From Verrucomicrobiales bacterium (lineage in GTDB: Bacteria > Verrucomicrobiota > Verrucomicrobiia > Verrucomicrobiales > DEV007), in the NCBI GenBank assembly GCA_002726915.1, contig PBSY01000060.1, forward strand, positions 101,834-165,833: a DNA stretch of 64,000 nucleotides, read 5' to 3'. A model generated the notes under the pieces. The model ran no database searches. It was not told the origin of the DNA and worked only from the letters and a program-made list of their open reading frames with translations. The position numbers and the translations under genes were made by a program. Positions 16,611 to 25,595 of this stretch are shown one piece after another (position 1 is the first letter of the stretch; every line of letters begins with the position of its first letter).

Positions 16611-17346
16611 TTATTCGACCGAGTCTATCTTAAAATCCACTGTTTCCCCTGCGGCATTAACCGGATTGAACTCCTCAAGGTAGATTTCTGCGGAATAGAA
16701 CGTAACGGGCTTTCCCGAATAAGGGGTCGCCGTAAGAACGCCTCGTCCTGCGAGAGGGAACCGAAGCTTAGCTTTGGGATACCGGAGTTTCATCAGTGGC
16801 ATCTCCGGCCTTTCAGAATCGAACTCCCAGACCCGAACCTTCAGCAGCCAACTTTCCTCTTCTTCAATGCAGGCGAATTCCATCTCGTATCTCAATTCAG
16901 CTTTCAACTCAAAGCCGATCGAATCAACAACATCTCCGCGCCGGACAACCTCTACTCGGTTCCACGCCGGAACCAATCGAATTTGAAATCCATTACTCCC
17001 GTACAACCCCACCCCAAAACGGGACTGTATTCTCTCCCGTCCCTCGGCTTTTCCTACCCCCCTTGATTGTCGCTATTTTCTCCCTAATCTCCGGCCCGAA
17101 TTCCAACCAACTTTGAACGAGTGGCTCCGCGGCCGCTTCGAGTATTTCAGCCTCAGCATCTACCGTCCACATACCTTCCTTTATTTTCGTGCCTGCAGGT
17201 GTCTCTCCATTTATTGAATTCTTTATATCCACCGCAGCGATCGGCCTCAATTCTCTCACCTCTTGAGAACTTTGAAAATTCTCCCTTGAAGATATTGACG
17301 CTGCAACAAACACGAGAGTGACAACTAAGCCCAACGATTGCTTCAT
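16611..17346 (-). pseudogene. Secreted concanavalin-A-like-fold protein, frameshifted at a G6 tract
   Basis: Two minus-strand frames belong to one gene. The first (17346-16993) encodes a signal-peptide start MKQSLGLVVTLVFVAASISS and runs to about KIATIKGG. The second (read from about 17062 down to 16611) continues without loss as GVGKAEGRERIQSRFGVGLY, NGFQIRLVPAWNRVEVV and a beta-rich LamG/DUF1080-like domain. Removing one base from the six-G run (C6 at 17057-17062 on the plus strand) joins them into about 245 residues. The start overlaps the ABC permease stop (ATGA), so it is the last gene of that operon. It may be a real mutation, a variable tract or a sequencing error. Confidence 0.75.
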
Positions 17347-20300
17347 TCCCTGCGAATTGATTCCAACAATTCAGCACGCAGAACAAAGCGCGCTGCTATC
17401 CAGCAAAAGACCAGCCCCCCTAGAAGAACCGATCCATTGATGCCTAGCAGCAATCCCAAGGGAAGCCCGTCGACTCCCTTCGAAAGCTGAGGATAGACAG
17501 CAACCATGGCCGCAACAAATCCAAGAACCACTCCAAAGACGTGGAGGAACCAATGCTCAGCCAGCACCATTTTCGCCAACATTTCACGCGTAAATCCAAT
17601 GGCCTGCATCACGCCCAATTGACTGCGCCGTTCAAGAACATTTCGGCCAACAACGATCGCCAATCCAACTGTACCGAGGAAAATACCAAGACCACCCAAG
17701 GTTGAGAAAATACTCAGATACGTGTTCTGAACCGCGTTAAACTCATTCAAACGGTCAGCAGCTGGGCGCATCTCCAAACCAAGGTCACCAAACATACGAC
17801 TCATGTGATTAGCCACGGTTTCTAACGATTCGGCCGCCTCCCCATCAATTAGGAAAAACTGGTAGCCACCCGCATCAGGAAAGAATTTAATGAAGTTTTT
17901 CTCCGAGATAATGAGATTTCCCTGCAAGATTGATGTATCGAGAAATCCTGTGATTCTCACCGCAAAAGTCTGCCCTGACACTGTCTCATAAGTAACCAAA
18001 TCCCCCAACCCTTTCTGCAGCGCATACGTTGCAGTATTCTGATCGACAATTCCAGGAATCACTAGAACCCCTTCTTTATTCACCTCCGGGCCGCCGGATA
18101 ACAGCGACCAACCCTCGCCGTTTTCAGCCTCCTCTTCCTTGGTGAAAGAAAACGGCCGAAGCTCTGCCAAACGAGCTTCATCCGTCGCCATGAGTCTTGG
18201 CCGCTGGGCTCGGTTCAAGTTAAGACAGCTCGCATCCTCTCCTTCACTGATCCGGAAAGGATAGACCGAAAACTCTACTGAGAAATCATCCATGCCAAAC
18301 TTTTCGCGGCCCGCATGGCCATTAAGATCCTCGTAGATCGGCAGTGTAGCTTCGCCCATGAAGGCAAACCCTCCAGTTCCAGATGTTCTCCGTTCGGCAC
18401 CCCGGCTTCCTTCGAGTCGGAAAGAATTGATTGCAGTAACCATGAAAACCCCCGCTGCCATCAGGCCAACGATAGCTAGGCTGCGCCCTCGACGTCTAAC
18501 CGCATGCTGCCGCCCAAGAGCGTTGATAGAAGACAGCACCGATGATGGTTTCAGAAAACGTCGGATCAAAACCGAACAGGCCGACACACCGGCAGCGGTA
18601 AACAGAAAGCCAGCCCCGAAGAATAAGCCTTGTTCTGACATCGTTCCAGCATCCTTGGGTAGAATGAGGCAGCCCAATCCTAGTAATAAGGAGCCGACAA
18701 AACAGATACCATCCCACGACCGTCCTGCTTGCGTTGCCACGACACCATCACTCCCAGAGATTAAATGACCCGGATGCACTGCCGAAACTCGCCGACTGGC
18801 CAACCAAACCGCAGTCAAAGCAACAATCACGGTGATTCCAAAAGCATTGGCGAGAGACTCTGGACGGAGATAGTAAACAAACTCAATTCCCGCTGCGGCT
18901 TCCTCCCAGACTCCTGACATACCATAGAGAGCCAGACAGGTGTATACATAGCCTCCCAGCAATCCCAAAGCAGCACCAAACAACGAAAGAATGAGCGCCT
19001 CAGTGAGGAAGTGCAACCTGACTTTTTTCTTCGTAAATCCGAGCGCAAGCATCAATCCAATCTGGGAGGAGCGCTGCTCAATTCCAAAAGCGAAGACAAG
19101 CCCGGTAAGGACTAAAGCTGACACAATGAGAAAGAAGCTCATACTGGCAAAGAGCGCGCCAAAATCGAACGAGTTAGCCACGGCCAATTCCGCTTCCGCC
19201 TGAAGGTCTCGGAAAGCTATTCCAAGATCTTCCACGTGAAGTGACTGGCGCAATTGATCATCAAGTTTCGCTTCGCTACCCGCGTCGCGAAAGCGGACCG
19301 CAGTCACACTGCCGAAGCGATTCGACCACATCTCCTTCGCCGCAGACAATGAAACAAAAGCTTTCGGAGTCGCGCGATACTGATCCCAGTATTCATCGTC
19401 CTTGTCGCGAATCCTGCTCCGATCTATCGGTATACCAGGCTCCCAGTCATCAAGATTATCCACGTCGAAGATCCCTGGAAATGCAGGAGTCCAGCTGTCG
19501 TCCCAACCAGATTCACTAAGCGGAGAGATCTTACTCACAACGAATGATTTTTCCTGCTCAATCAGGGCTCGACCCGATCCTACTACATTGTAGACCAGCG
19601 TGACTTTATCACCGAGAGCAGCTCCGAGATCCTCTGCCACCCAATCGGACAAAATGATCCCATCATCTGGCAACGAGTCTTCTACGATTCCGTTCAGTCT
19701 TGGCGCCACCCCAGTCACCATCGAATAGGGTGTTGAACTGTCACCACTCTTGATATCAGTGGCCAGATAGGTCAGCACTGGTGCCACCTTTGAAGCCCTC
19801 TCCTGAAGCGAGTTAACAATCACATCATCAAAAAAGACACGTGAACTCACCAACTGCTTCGTGCCGTCACCGTCCACTTCTGAGACCGACAGCTGAAGGT
19901 CTTCAAGATTCCAACTGGCTTGAACGGCATCGGCAAAAGCTACGGGGTCGCTACCCGCTGCGGCTGCAAGGATGTTAGCCCGACCCGGCTGCTCCAGAAT
20001 AGACTCCAGTCGCGACATTCTCACAAATAAAGTCGATGGCGGCACCTGCTCTGCACGAAGTGAGAACAGGCCAAATTGATCAGCATCAAGGACACTCGTG
20101 ACCCTAGCGGTGAAAGGAGTGGTCTGCTCTGACTCCCCTGAAAGTGGCGCATCGCGAGAGAGGGCTGCCGGCAGCTCGATTCGAAGAATCAGCGTATCAT
20201 CAATTCCTGCGTCAATCCGGTTAGCGAGAGGCTGATTAATGCCGATCCAGTTTTCTTGGTCAAAACCTTCCGGAGTTTCGCCAGAATTGGACATCTCCCA

Positions 20301-20651
20301 AAATCGTTCATCAACGCCAAGGATCTGAACTTTATTCACTCGCTGGCCACTGGCTCTATTCGACGCAGTTGCCTCAATCTGAAGAATCGGAGCCACGATA
20401 CCATTCCACCCTTCGCTACCCATGACGCGGTCGGCGAGGCTAGCAGAAACAAAGCGCTCTCCCCCTAGCATGACCAACCCCAGTCTTGAAAGGCGCGCTT
20501 CGGCATTGCGTCGGAGACTCTCCTTCACTGAGTCTCCAACGACAAAAGAACCACTGAGGGTGGCAGATGTCAGCGCTACACCAGCAAGAACCGAGAGATT
20601 AATCCCTCGGTAATAACAAAGCGAGCTGAGCATCACTTTAAACCAACTCAT
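17343..20651 (-). CDS. Large FtsX/MacB-type ABC transporter permease
   Basis: A 1,102-residue permease with about ten membrane helices: one near 14-37, a group at about 497-740 and three at about 965-1,095, separated by two large extracytoplasmic domains. This is the duplicated FtsX layout used by MacB/LolCE-related exporters that act on substrates at the outer face of the inner membrane rather than pumping through it. Its start overlaps the stop of the ATPase gene by 4 bases, and its own stop overlaps the next start. The partner ATPase is LolD-like. Likely substrates are lipids, lipoproteins or hydrophobic molecules; the sequence does not say which. Confidence 0.88.
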   Translation of the reverse strand: MSWFKVMLSSLCYYRGINLSVLAGVALTSATLSGSFVVGDSVKESLRRNAEARLSRLGLVMLGGERFVSASLADRVMGSEGWNGIVAPILQIEATASNRASGQRVNKVQILGVDERFWEMSNSGETPEGFDQENWIGINQPLANRIDAGIDDTLILRIELPAALSRDAPLSGESEQTTPFTARVTSVLDADQFGLFSLRAEQVPPSTLFVRMSRLESILEQPGRANILAAAAGSDPVAFADAVQASWNLEDLQLSVSEVDGDGTKQLVSSRVFFDDVIVNSLQERASKVAPVLTYLATDIKSGDSSTPYSMVTGVAPRLNGIVEDSLPDDGIILSDWVAEDLGAALGDKVTLVYNVVGSGRALIEQEKSFVVSKISPLSESGWDDSWTPAFPGIFDVDNLDDWEPGIPIDRSRIRDKDDEYWDQYRATPKAFVSLSAAKEMWSNRFGSVTAVRFRDAGSEAKLDDQLRQSLHVEDLGIAFRDLQAEAELAVANSFDFGALFASMSFFLIVSALVLTGLVFAFGIEQRSSQIGLMLALGFTKKKVRLHFLTEALILSLFGAALGLLGGYVYTCLALYGMSGVWEEAAAGIEFVYYLRPESLANAFGITVIVALTAVWLASRRVSAVHPGHLISGSDGVVATQAGRSWDGICFVGSLLLGLGCLILPKDAGTMSEQGLFFGAGFLFTAAGVSACSVLIRRFLKPSSVLSSINALGRQHAVRRRGRSLAIVGLMAAGVFMVTAINSFRLEGSRGAERRTSGTGGFAFMGEATLPIYEDLNGHAGREKFGMDDFSVEFSVYPFRISEGEDASCLNLNRAQRPRLMATDEARLAELRPFSFTKEEEAENGEGWSLLSGGPEVNKEGVLVIPGIVDQNTATYALQKGLGDLVTYETVSGQTFAVRITGFLDTSILQGNLIISEKNFIKFFPDAGGYQFFLIDGEAAESLETVANHMSRMFGDLGLEMRPAADRLNEFNAVQNTYLSIFSTLGGLGIFLGTVGLAIVVGRNVLERRSQLGVMQAIGFTREMLAKMVLAEHWFLHVFGVVLGFVAAMVAVYPQLSKGVDGLPLGLLLGINGSVLLGGLVFCWIAARFVLRAELLESIRRE

Positions 20652-21331
20652 GACACCGACTCGATCTTCCCCCGCCTGAGTGTCATGACATTACCCACCG
20701 ACTCTGCGATATTGCGATCATGTGTCACCACAATGAGCGCGAGGCCTTCTGAGTTATTCAATTCGCCGAGTAACGAAATTAGGTTCGCTGCGTTGTCTTC
20801 ATCCAGGGCACCTGTCGGCTCGTCTGCGAGGAGCAGTTTAGGAGAATTAATGAGCGCCCTCACTACCGCTACGCGCTGACGCTCTCCCCCAGAAAGTTGA
20901 GACGGTTGGCTGTCTAACTTATCGGCTAGCCCGACCCGATCAAACAAGTCTCGAGCACGTGCCGAAGCTGCTGCGGCATCGGTGCGGGGATGAGCTAGGG
21001 TTGGAACCAGAACGTTTTCGAGGGCAGTGCACTGGGGAAGAAGGTGATGCATCTGAAAAATAAAACCAATCTTCTGTGAACGAACTCTAGCTAAGGCCTT
21101 TTCATCGAACCCCGAAACAGCAGTGCCGCTAACAGTAACATCACCTTCTGAGGGAACATCCAGCGTGCCCATTATATTGAGCAACGTACTTTTCCCGCAG
21201 CCGCTTGGCCCGATAATCGCAGATCGTTCACCGGCGGAAACCGTCAGATCCAACCCGTCAAGAATCTTCCTCTCCGAAGCGGATTCATACCACTTCGTCA
21301 CCTTTTCTAGTTTGAGAATTTCTTCGCTCAT
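20648..21331 (-). CDS. LolD/MacB-type ABC transporter ATP-binding protein
   Basis: A 227-residue ATPase with every catalytic motif intact: Walker A GPSGCGKST, Q-loop FIFQMHHLLP, signature LSGGERQRV, Walker B KLLLADEPTGALD and the switch histidine in IVVTHDRN. The length and the TGALD sequence fit the LolD/MacB/FtsE class. It is coupled to the large permease (4-base overlap) and lies 9 bases after the PaaK-like ligase gene, so the three are expressed together. Confidence 0.93.
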   Translation of the reverse strand: MSEEILKLEKVTKWYESASERKILDGLDLTVSAGERSAIIGPSGCGKSTLLNIMGTLDVPSEGDVTVSGTAVSGFDEKALARVRSQKIGFIFQMHHLLPQCTALENVLVPTLAHPRTDAAAASARARDLFDRVGLADKLDSQPSQLSGGERQRVAVVRALINSPKLLLADEPTGALDEDNAANLISLLGELNNSEGLALIVVTHDRNIAESVGNVMTLRRGKIESVS

Positions 21332-21340
21332 GAAGTATCG

Positions 21341-22612
21341 CTATTGTTTAATCCAGCGTTTGGATTTGAATTCAAATCGTGGCAGCGAGCCTGGCTCTAC
21401 CAAGCGCACGGGTATTCTGAGGGTAAATGCATCCGCTAATTCACGAGCCACGCGATCGGCTAAATCGCTCGGAGCGCCCACTTTTGCTTCGATAGTGACT
21501 TCCAGCTCGGCCATTGACTGCCGCGTCGTCTGAACAATCTGAAATTCTACGACCTCGGGAAAGCCACGGATAATTTTTTCAATGGCAGTCGGGTAAACGT
21601 TCACTCCCCGGATCACTGCCATATCATCGACTCTGCCAAGGACGCCGCCTTCGAGGCAGAACATCGGCTCCCTTGAACCCGAGGGTTGGAAGAAAGTTTT
21701 CTCCACAAGGTCCCCTGTGCGATAACGCAACAGTGGGCAGGCGGTGCGAGTGAGGGTGGTGATCACCAGCTCACCCTTTTCTCCAGGACCCACTTCCTCG
21801 TGAGTCTCACGATCAATCACTTCGACAAAATACGCCTCTTCAATTACGAAAAGACTTAGAGGCTTATCAGGATGTCCGTAGGTCACCGGCCCCACCTCAG
21901 TCATTCCGTGATGATCAAACACTTCAGCGCCCTTCCACAGATCGGAAATTTGATCTCTAACTCCCGGAAGGCTCCCGCCAGGCTCACCAGCCACGATGAT
22001 CTTTTTGAGGCGGTAGGCCCCAACCTCATCCCCTTCATGCTCGGCATACAGTTCCCCAAGTCTGAGGGCATATGTTGGGGTGCAGCAAATGACATCCGCA
22101 TCGTGAGCTACCATGGCTTGCAGTCGGGCCATACTACTCAAGCCACCCCCCGGGATAGAAAGATTACCCCTCCGAGTCGCCGATTCAAAAGCCGTCCAGA
22201 ACCCAAGAAACGGCCCGAAAGAAAAAGCGAAGAAGATCACCTCATCAACTCCAACACTTGCCGCTTCATAAACGCGGTCCCAACAATCCAACATCGCAGA
22301 CCAGCTGTCCGCTGTGTCGAGTGAAGGCAAAGGACCACGCGTAGTACCACTGCTATGGCAAAAGCGGGAATAGTCCTCAATGGGAAAGGTGAGATTGGAG
22401 CCATAGGGAGGAAACTCCTCACGATCCCATACGAGGTCCATTTTGGTGGTAAACGGCATGTCACGGGCGAAGGTCTTCAATGACTCGACGTCGGAATTGA
22501 GCCCCGCCTTACCAAGGCGAGATTGATAGAATTCGTTCCCCCTACGCAAATGTTTAATCAGGTCGCGCAGCTTCTCGAGCTGGGCGGCTTCTGTCAAAGG
22601 TCGGTCAGTCAT
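21341..22612 (-). CDS. PaaK-like adenylate-forming CoA ligase
   Basis: A 423-residue member of the ANL superfamily close to phenylacetate-CoA ligases. Visible motifs are the P-loop-like SRFCHSSGTTRGPLPSL (near 83-99), FDHHGMTEVGPVTYG, LLRYRTGDLVE, and the hinge region GRVDDMAVIRGVNVYPTAIE that is diagnostic of PaaK-type enzymes. The expected reaction is ATP-dependent activation of an aryl or acyl acid to its CoA thioester. No phenylacetate catabolic genes are nearby. Instead it leads an operon with an ABC exporter, so it may activate a building block for an exported compound (inference). Confidence 0.85.
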   Translation of the reverse strand: MTDRPLTEAAQLEKLRDLIKHLRRGNEFYQSRLGKAGLNSDVESLKTFARDMPFTTKMDLVWDREEFPPYGSNLTFPIEDYSRFCHSSGTTRGPLPSLDTADSWSAMLDCWDRVYEAASVGVDEVIFFAFSFGPFLGFWTAFESATRRGNLSIPGGGLSSMARLQAMVAHDADVICCTPTYALRLGELYAEHEGDEVGAYRLKKIIVAGEPGGSLPGVRDQISDLWKGAEVFDHHGMTEVGPVTYGHPDKPLSLFVIEEAYFVEVIDRETHEEVGPGEKGELVITTLTRTACPLLRYRTGDLVEKTFFQPSGSREPMFCLEGGVLGRVDDMAVIRGVNVYPTAIEKIIRGFPEVVEFQIVQTTRQSMAELEVTIEAKVGAPSDLADRVARELADAFTLRIPVRLVEPGSLPRFEFKSKRWIKQ

Positions 22613-22680
22613 CTCCTGACACGTTACTAGAAATTACTCCTCATCTTCAAGCGATGAGAACACAAAAGACAGAGCGCGGA

Positions 22681-23238
22681 TCAGGACTCTTTCTCGCTGG
22701 ACTCAGATTTAGCGGCAACTTTTTTACCGTGATCAGCCGGAGCCGGGTCAGGCTTAAACTTCACCACAAAGTAACCTCCGATCGCAGCCATGAATATCCC
22801 CAAGACAAACTGCCAGCGCAATCCAGCCCACCCACCCGCGGGCGGGTGAAGAATCATCGACACAATCGCGTTCACAATAGGCGCCCCCGCGAAGACAATC
22901 GACATGACAATGGCCGGGGCACTCTTATTACCTTGAGCGAAGAGGGCGCCGAGTGATAGCAGGACAAAGAAGGCACCGACTGCCCCCAAGATACCAGCAA
23001 TCAATGAGAGCCAAAGTCCCTTCCCGGGGAAATTCCAGTCGGATCCACGAATGACAAGAATCGCCAGCGGCGCCAATACGGCAGTTAGGAAGTAAGCCAC
23101 GCCAACAAAGAGGAATGCTTTGTAACGACCATTCGCGGGGTCGCTCATTCCTACTTGTCCCATGTGAAGAAAAATTCCGTAGAGCCCCCAAGTGAAGACG
23201 GTTCCGAGTGCAAAAATAAGCCAGGCGTAACTTCCCAT
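22681..23238 (-). CDS. Small DMT/EamA-like multi-spanning membrane protein
   Basis: The 185-residue protein has five hydrophobic helices: about 5-25, 42-65, 75-97, 106-127 and 140-160. It ends in a charged Lys/Ser/Glu tail. The composition and the half-transporter length suggest a single-repeat relative of the drug/metabolite transporter superfamily, which would work as a dimer. It lies 68 bases upstream of the PaaK-like gene on the same strand. Substrate and direction of transport are unknown. Confidence 0.7.
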   Translation of the reverse strand: MGSYAWLIFALGTVFTWGLYGIFLHMGQVGMSDPANGRYKAFLFVGVAYFLTAVLAPLAILVIRGSDWNFPGKGLWLSLIAGILGAVGAFFVLLSLGALFAQGNKSAPAIVMSIVFAGAPIVNAIVSMILHPPAGGWAGLRWQFVLGIFMAAIGGYFVVKFKPDPAPADHGKKVAAKSESSEKES

Positions 23239-23289
23239 GATAAATTGGTTGTAGATAATTAGAGAAAGGTGAGAAAAGGCGGCAGATGT

Positions 23290-23772
23290 CTACCGTTCGG
23301 CAGCCTCAGGGATAGTTCCTTCGGGCGCCTCACAAAGTTTTTCGTGCCATTCGCGAGGGATCGCAACAGCTTTCATACGGCGCAATTCCGAGTCAAAAGA
23401 AACGCACACGACGGTAAAACGACCTGTGGCAGCAATTTTGCGCTCCTTCGCGCTGTCAGGATCTTTCCAAAAATTAAAGTAATACTTCACCGTCTTGTTG
23501 CGAATTTCTTCGACAAGCAATTCAATTTCGACTTCCTCTTCGAAGTTTAAAGGCAACCGAAAATCAGCCGAAGCATGAACCCGCGGCCAGCCCACCTGCG
23601 GGCCTTCACCGACTCCACCGTCTTTAAAGGGATGCACCGAGAACCCCATTGAGCGGTAGAAAGCATGTTCTGCCACTTCCATAAAACGGTAGAAATTCGA
23701 AAAATGCATAATCCCGGCCACATCCGTGTCCGCAAACTCAACTCGGCGGCGAAAGGTGAATCGATGAGTCAT
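23290..23772 (-). CDS. YbgC-like hotdog-fold acyl-CoA thioesterase
   Basis: The 160-residue protein has the 4HBT active-site segment FADTDVAGIMHFSNFYRFME, containing the catalytic aspartate of the YbgC/4-hydroxybenzoyl-CoA thioesterase family. The ATG at 23772 is preferred; an upstream in-frame start at 23799 adds an atypical lead. The likely reaction is hydrolysis of short- or medium-chain acyl-CoA or related thioesters in the cytoplasm. It sits 62 bases downstream of prfA and could be co-transcribed with it. Confidence 0.85.
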   Translation of the reverse strand: MTHRFTFRRRVEFADTDVAGIMHFSNFYRFMEVAEHAFYRSMGFSVHPFKDGGVGEGPQVGWPRVHASADFRLPLNFEEEVEIELLVEEIRNKTVKYYFNFWKDPDSAKERKIAATGRFTVVCVSFDSELRRMKAVAIPREWHEKLCEAPEGTIPEAAER

Positions 23773-23834
23773 ATCCCCAACATGGCGTACCCCGCCCAAA
23801 AGCGAAAGAGTAAGGAGAACAAATTCTCAGCAAC

Positions 23835-24911
23835 CTAAGTGGCTTCCAACTCCGCAAGACGATCAGCCATCTCAGAAGCTTGGAGCGTTCCGACCGTCTC
23901 TTCCAAATCCCCTGCGATGACTTGATCGAGATTGTATAAAGTCATGTTGACCCGATGGTCAGTCACCCGGTTTTGGGGAAAGTTGTAAGTGCGAATCTTT
24001 TCTTCACGGCCGCCTGAGCCAATAAGGTTTTTGCGATGCGCAGAATACTTTTCATGCTCTTCGCGAATCTTCGCCTCTAGCAGTTTGGCCCGCAGAATCT
24101 GAAGCGCTTTCTCCTTGTTCTTGCCCTGACTCCGTCCGTCTTGGCATTTCACTTGGATACCCGTTGGCAAGTGAGTCACCTGAACCGCAGAGTCGGTCGT
24201 GTTGACATGCTGCCCACCGGGTCCGCCCGCGCGCGTTGCCTGAATCTGAAGATCCTCAGTCCGAAGTTCAACGTCAACTTCTTCGGCTTCAGGGAGCACC
24301 GCCACGGTTGCCGTGGAGGTGTGAATCCGACCCTGTGTCTCCGTGTTCGGTACTCGCTGAACACGGTGCACGCCACTCTCATATTTGAGGAAACGAAACA
24401 CTTCCTCGCCACTTACCTTGAAAACCACTTCTTTAAATCCCCCCACATCAGACGCACTTGCTTCTACCGATTCAGTCTTCCAGCCTCGCGTTTCTGCATA
24501 GCGCTGATACATGCGGTATAGGTCTCCAGCAAAAAGCGAGGCCTCGTCCCCCCCAGTACCCGCGCGGATCTCCACGATCGCATCGCGATCCTCGGTCGGA
24601 TCATGTGGAAGCAGCGCATACTGCACCTTACCCTCAAGATCCTCGATCAGCTTCTCGAGATCCGGAATTTCCTCAGCGGCCATCTCCGCCATCTCAGCGT
24701 CATCACCTCTAGCCAACTCCCGATTCTGCTCAAGATTCTCCTTAGACTTTCCGAGTAATTCCCAGTCCAACAGCAGCGCCTTTTCACGGTTATACTCACG
24801 CGTCAACTCTCCCGCTTGACGAGGATCATCGAAAAATCCCTCCTGAGCCATGACCGACTCGAGTTCGGGGATTCGTAAGCGTTTTTTTTCAATGAGGGCA
24901 GAATAATCCAC
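23835..24911 (-). CDS. prfA: Peptide chain release factor 1
   Basis: RF1 reads UAA and UAG stops and triggers peptide release. The 358-residue protein has the GGQ motif at 232-234 (AGGPGGQHVN) and the following conserved region. The stop-codon tripeptide, P-A/V-T in well-studied RF1 proteins, is P-N-T here (188-190). The start is GTG 24911; the next ATG is 20 codons inside the conserved N-terminal domain. An intact seven-G run (C7 at 24548-24554 on the plus strand) encodes part of GTGGDEA. It follows rpmE by 109 bases, a common bacterial pairing; prmC does not follow. Confidence 0.96.
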   Translation of the reverse strand: MDYSALIEKKRLRIPELESVMAQEGFFDDPRQAGELTREYNREKALLLDWELLGKSKENLEQNRELARGDDAEMAEMAAEEIPDLEKLIEDLEGKVQYALLPHDPTEDRDAIVEIRAGTGGDEASLFAGDLYRMYQRYAETRGWKTESVEASASDVGGFKEVVFKVSGEEVFRFLKYESGVHRVQRVPNTETQGRIHTSTATVAVLPEAEEVDVELRTEDLQIQATRAGGPGGQHVNTTDSAVQVTHLPTGIQVKCQDGRSQGKNKEKALQILRAKLLEAKIREEHEKYSAHRKNLIGSGGREEKIRTYNFPQNRVTDHRVNMTLYNLDQVIAGDLEETVGTLQASEMADRLAELEAT

Positions 24912-25020
24912 GGGAGGTTACGTTTCGACGTTTCGGGGGCAATGGGCAACAAAAAACGGCGACAATACCAAGCAGGCATTATCACCGTTCGAAAAGTGAG
25001 GGAATTCAGCGATCCTCCGC

Positions 25021-25257
25021 TCAGACGTCGGAAAGCTTGGGCTTCTTCCGGCGGCCGCCGGCATCACCAAAGCGCTTCTGGAATTTATCCACCCGACCAG
25101 CAGTGTCGACAAAACGCTGTTCACCGGTGAAAAACGGGTGACACTCGGAGCAGATACCCACATGAAGATCACTCACCGTGGAGCGCGTCTGGAAAACATG
25201 TCCACAAGTGCACTGGATCGTCGATTCTTTATATTCAGGATGGAGTTCCGCTTTCAT
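25021..25257 (-). CDS. rpmE: 50S ribosomal protein L31, zinc-binding form
   Basis: The 78-residue protein has the four cysteines of the zinc-containing L31 type (Cys16, Cys18, Cys36, Cys39), the core CSECHPFFTGEQRFVDTAGRV, and a basic C-terminal extension (GGRRKKPK). It is upstream of prfA on the same strand. The 338-base gap on its 5' side, shared with the divergent sulfatase gene, should hold its promoter. Confidence 0.97.
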   Translation of the reverse strand: MKAELHPEYKESTIQCTCGHVFQTRSTVSDLHVGICSECHPFFTGEQRFVDTAGRVDKFQKRFGDAGGRRKKPKLSDV

Positions 25258-25595
25258 GGTCGTAGGAAAAAATGGAAGGGGCGGACGTTAGTAGCGATAA
25301 ACACGTCAATCAAGCGGAAATTTAGGCGTTGCGCGCCTCTTTTTAGTGCCTATCTGCGCCTCACTTCTCAAGCCTCAGTTCGGTTTCAAGAATTAAACCG
25401 CCAGCCCAACCCTAATTTTGTCAAATGGGCAGCCCCACACTTCAAATAATTTAGCGACCGCGGACGCCCCTGATCGCCACGGATAGAATATACAGGACGT
25501 GATGCTTAATTATAAATTCCGTAAATCAGAGATACGTCATCACCCGCTCGCGAGAACGATCTTTTCAAGCGGACCAATCATGCTAAGGCTATTCT
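25258..25595. other. Divergent intergenic region between rpmE and the sulfatase gene
   Basis: This 338-base region must carry the promoters of rpmE (minus) and the sulfatase gene (plus). A small GC-rich hairpin, aggcg-ttgcg-cgcct followed by five T, lies at about 25323-25341 on the plus strand, but no plus-strand gene ends before it. No open frame, RNA gene or repeat could be supported. Confidence 0.4.

Noticed and set aside
25323..25341. Hairpin plus T-run resembling a terminator on the plus strand
   Set aside because: No plus-strand gene ends upstream of it, and the stem is only 5 bp.
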